Assembly (NCBI GenBank): GCA_964457365.1
Contig: CAYWFP010000043.1
Location: forward strand, 1 to 32,153
Direction of reading: 5' to 3'
Length of the DNA stretch: 32,153 bases
Source of the DNA: CAYWFP01 sp964457365
GTDB lineage: Bacteria > Planctomycetota > SZUA-567
Made by a program: the position numbers and the translations under genes
The notes under the pieces: generated by a model
Seen by the model: only the letters and a program-made list of their open reading frames with translations
Database searches by the model: none
Told to the model about the DNA's origin: nothing
Shown: piece after piece, positions 32,055-32,153 of the stretch
Position numbering within the stretch: the first letter of the stretch is position 1
Layout: every line of letters starts with the position of its first letter

Positions 32055-32153
32055 CGGGGCTCCCTTCTTCGACATCGAACCACCCCTGCGTTTTCAGACA
32101 GATCCTGACCAGCATCAGCATGACCGGCACTTCGATCAAGACGCCCACGACCG
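32047..32153 (-). CDS. ACR3-type arsenite efflux permease, C-terminal end (continues outside window)
   Basis: Only the last 35 or so residues are visible: VVGVLIEVPVMLMLVRICLK, then TQGWFDVEEGSPDA and the stop. The first part is the last membrane helix of ACR3-family arsenite transporters, followed by the short cytoplasmic tail they share. Its stop overlaps the arsC start (ATGCCTGA), the usual coupling in ars operons. The family normally has about 10 membrane helices and exports arsenite using the proton-motive force. Identification rests on a short stretch plus the adjacent arsC. Confidence 0.75.
   Translation of the reverse strand, partial: VVGVLIEVPVMLMLVRICLKTQGWFDVEEGSPDA

Noticed and set aside
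1..32153. tRNA or rRNA genes
   Set aside because: None of the gaps shows a cloverleaf or rRNA-like sequence on reading both strands; a covariance search was not possible.

Overview
The window is strongly GC-rich, densely coded DNA. Third codon positions are mostly G or C, and short AT-rich islands mark the promoters. Several gene types point to the Planctomycetota or a neighbouring PVC lineage. These are a MoxR/DUF58/VWA/DUF4175-like operon ending in a squalene-cyclase-repeat protein, a membrane-spanning ECF sigma factor with a HEAT-repeat tail, a TPR protein carrying two copies of the RNA polymerase alpha C-terminal domain, and a sulfatase, GH3 and GH29 repertoire. This placement is inferred from gene content; there is no rRNA or other taxonomic marker in the window.

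Layout. (1) Positions 1-11577, plus strand: a tight operon of a MoxR ATPase (5' end outside the window), a DUF58 protein, two membrane VWA proteins, a 1412-residue DUF4175-like membrane protein and a secreted terpene-cyclase-fold repeat protein. (2) 11578-11630: a perfect 18-bp palindrome between convergent genes. (3) 11678-16660: an IclR-family regulator translationally coupled to a sulfatase (minus strand), divergent from a GH3 glycosidase with a PA14 insert. This looks like a small locus for sulfated-glycan degradation. (4) 17211-20312: ECF sigma factor fused to a transmembrane segment, an STN-like domain and HEAT repeats. (5) 20483-23541: a lipoprotein, a small protein, a PilZ protein, a two-helix membrane protein and a REC-HD-GYP phosphodiesterase, which together suggest cyclic-di-GMP signalling. 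(6) 23904-26947: a zinc-ribbon membrane protein, an FAD oxidoreductase and a GH29 alpha-L-fucosidase. (7) 27056-29923: a conserved small protein, an EFR1-type flavodoxin-ferredoxin and the TPR/alpha-CTD protein. (8) 29924-30209: a 286-bp element with 31-bp terminal inverted repeats, homologous to the 53-bp palindrome at 11578. (9) 30331-31920: ruvA and ruvB. (10) 31917-32153, minus strand: a 3'-truncated arsenate reductase and the end of an ACR3-type arsenite exporter.

The most unusual signals are the following. A hairpin/MITE-like element family is present in a long and a minimal form; both copies start on the base after a TAA stop codon, and their arms differ by compensatory changes. The sigma-HEAT gene has a possible internal translation start, which would release the signal-peptide-bearing HEAT half as a separate product. 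A 29-bp perfect repeat links the inside of that gene to its own upstream region. arsC is cut off exactly at the ruvB stop codon. The IclR gene appears nearly leaderless, with an operator-like palindrome over its -10 box.
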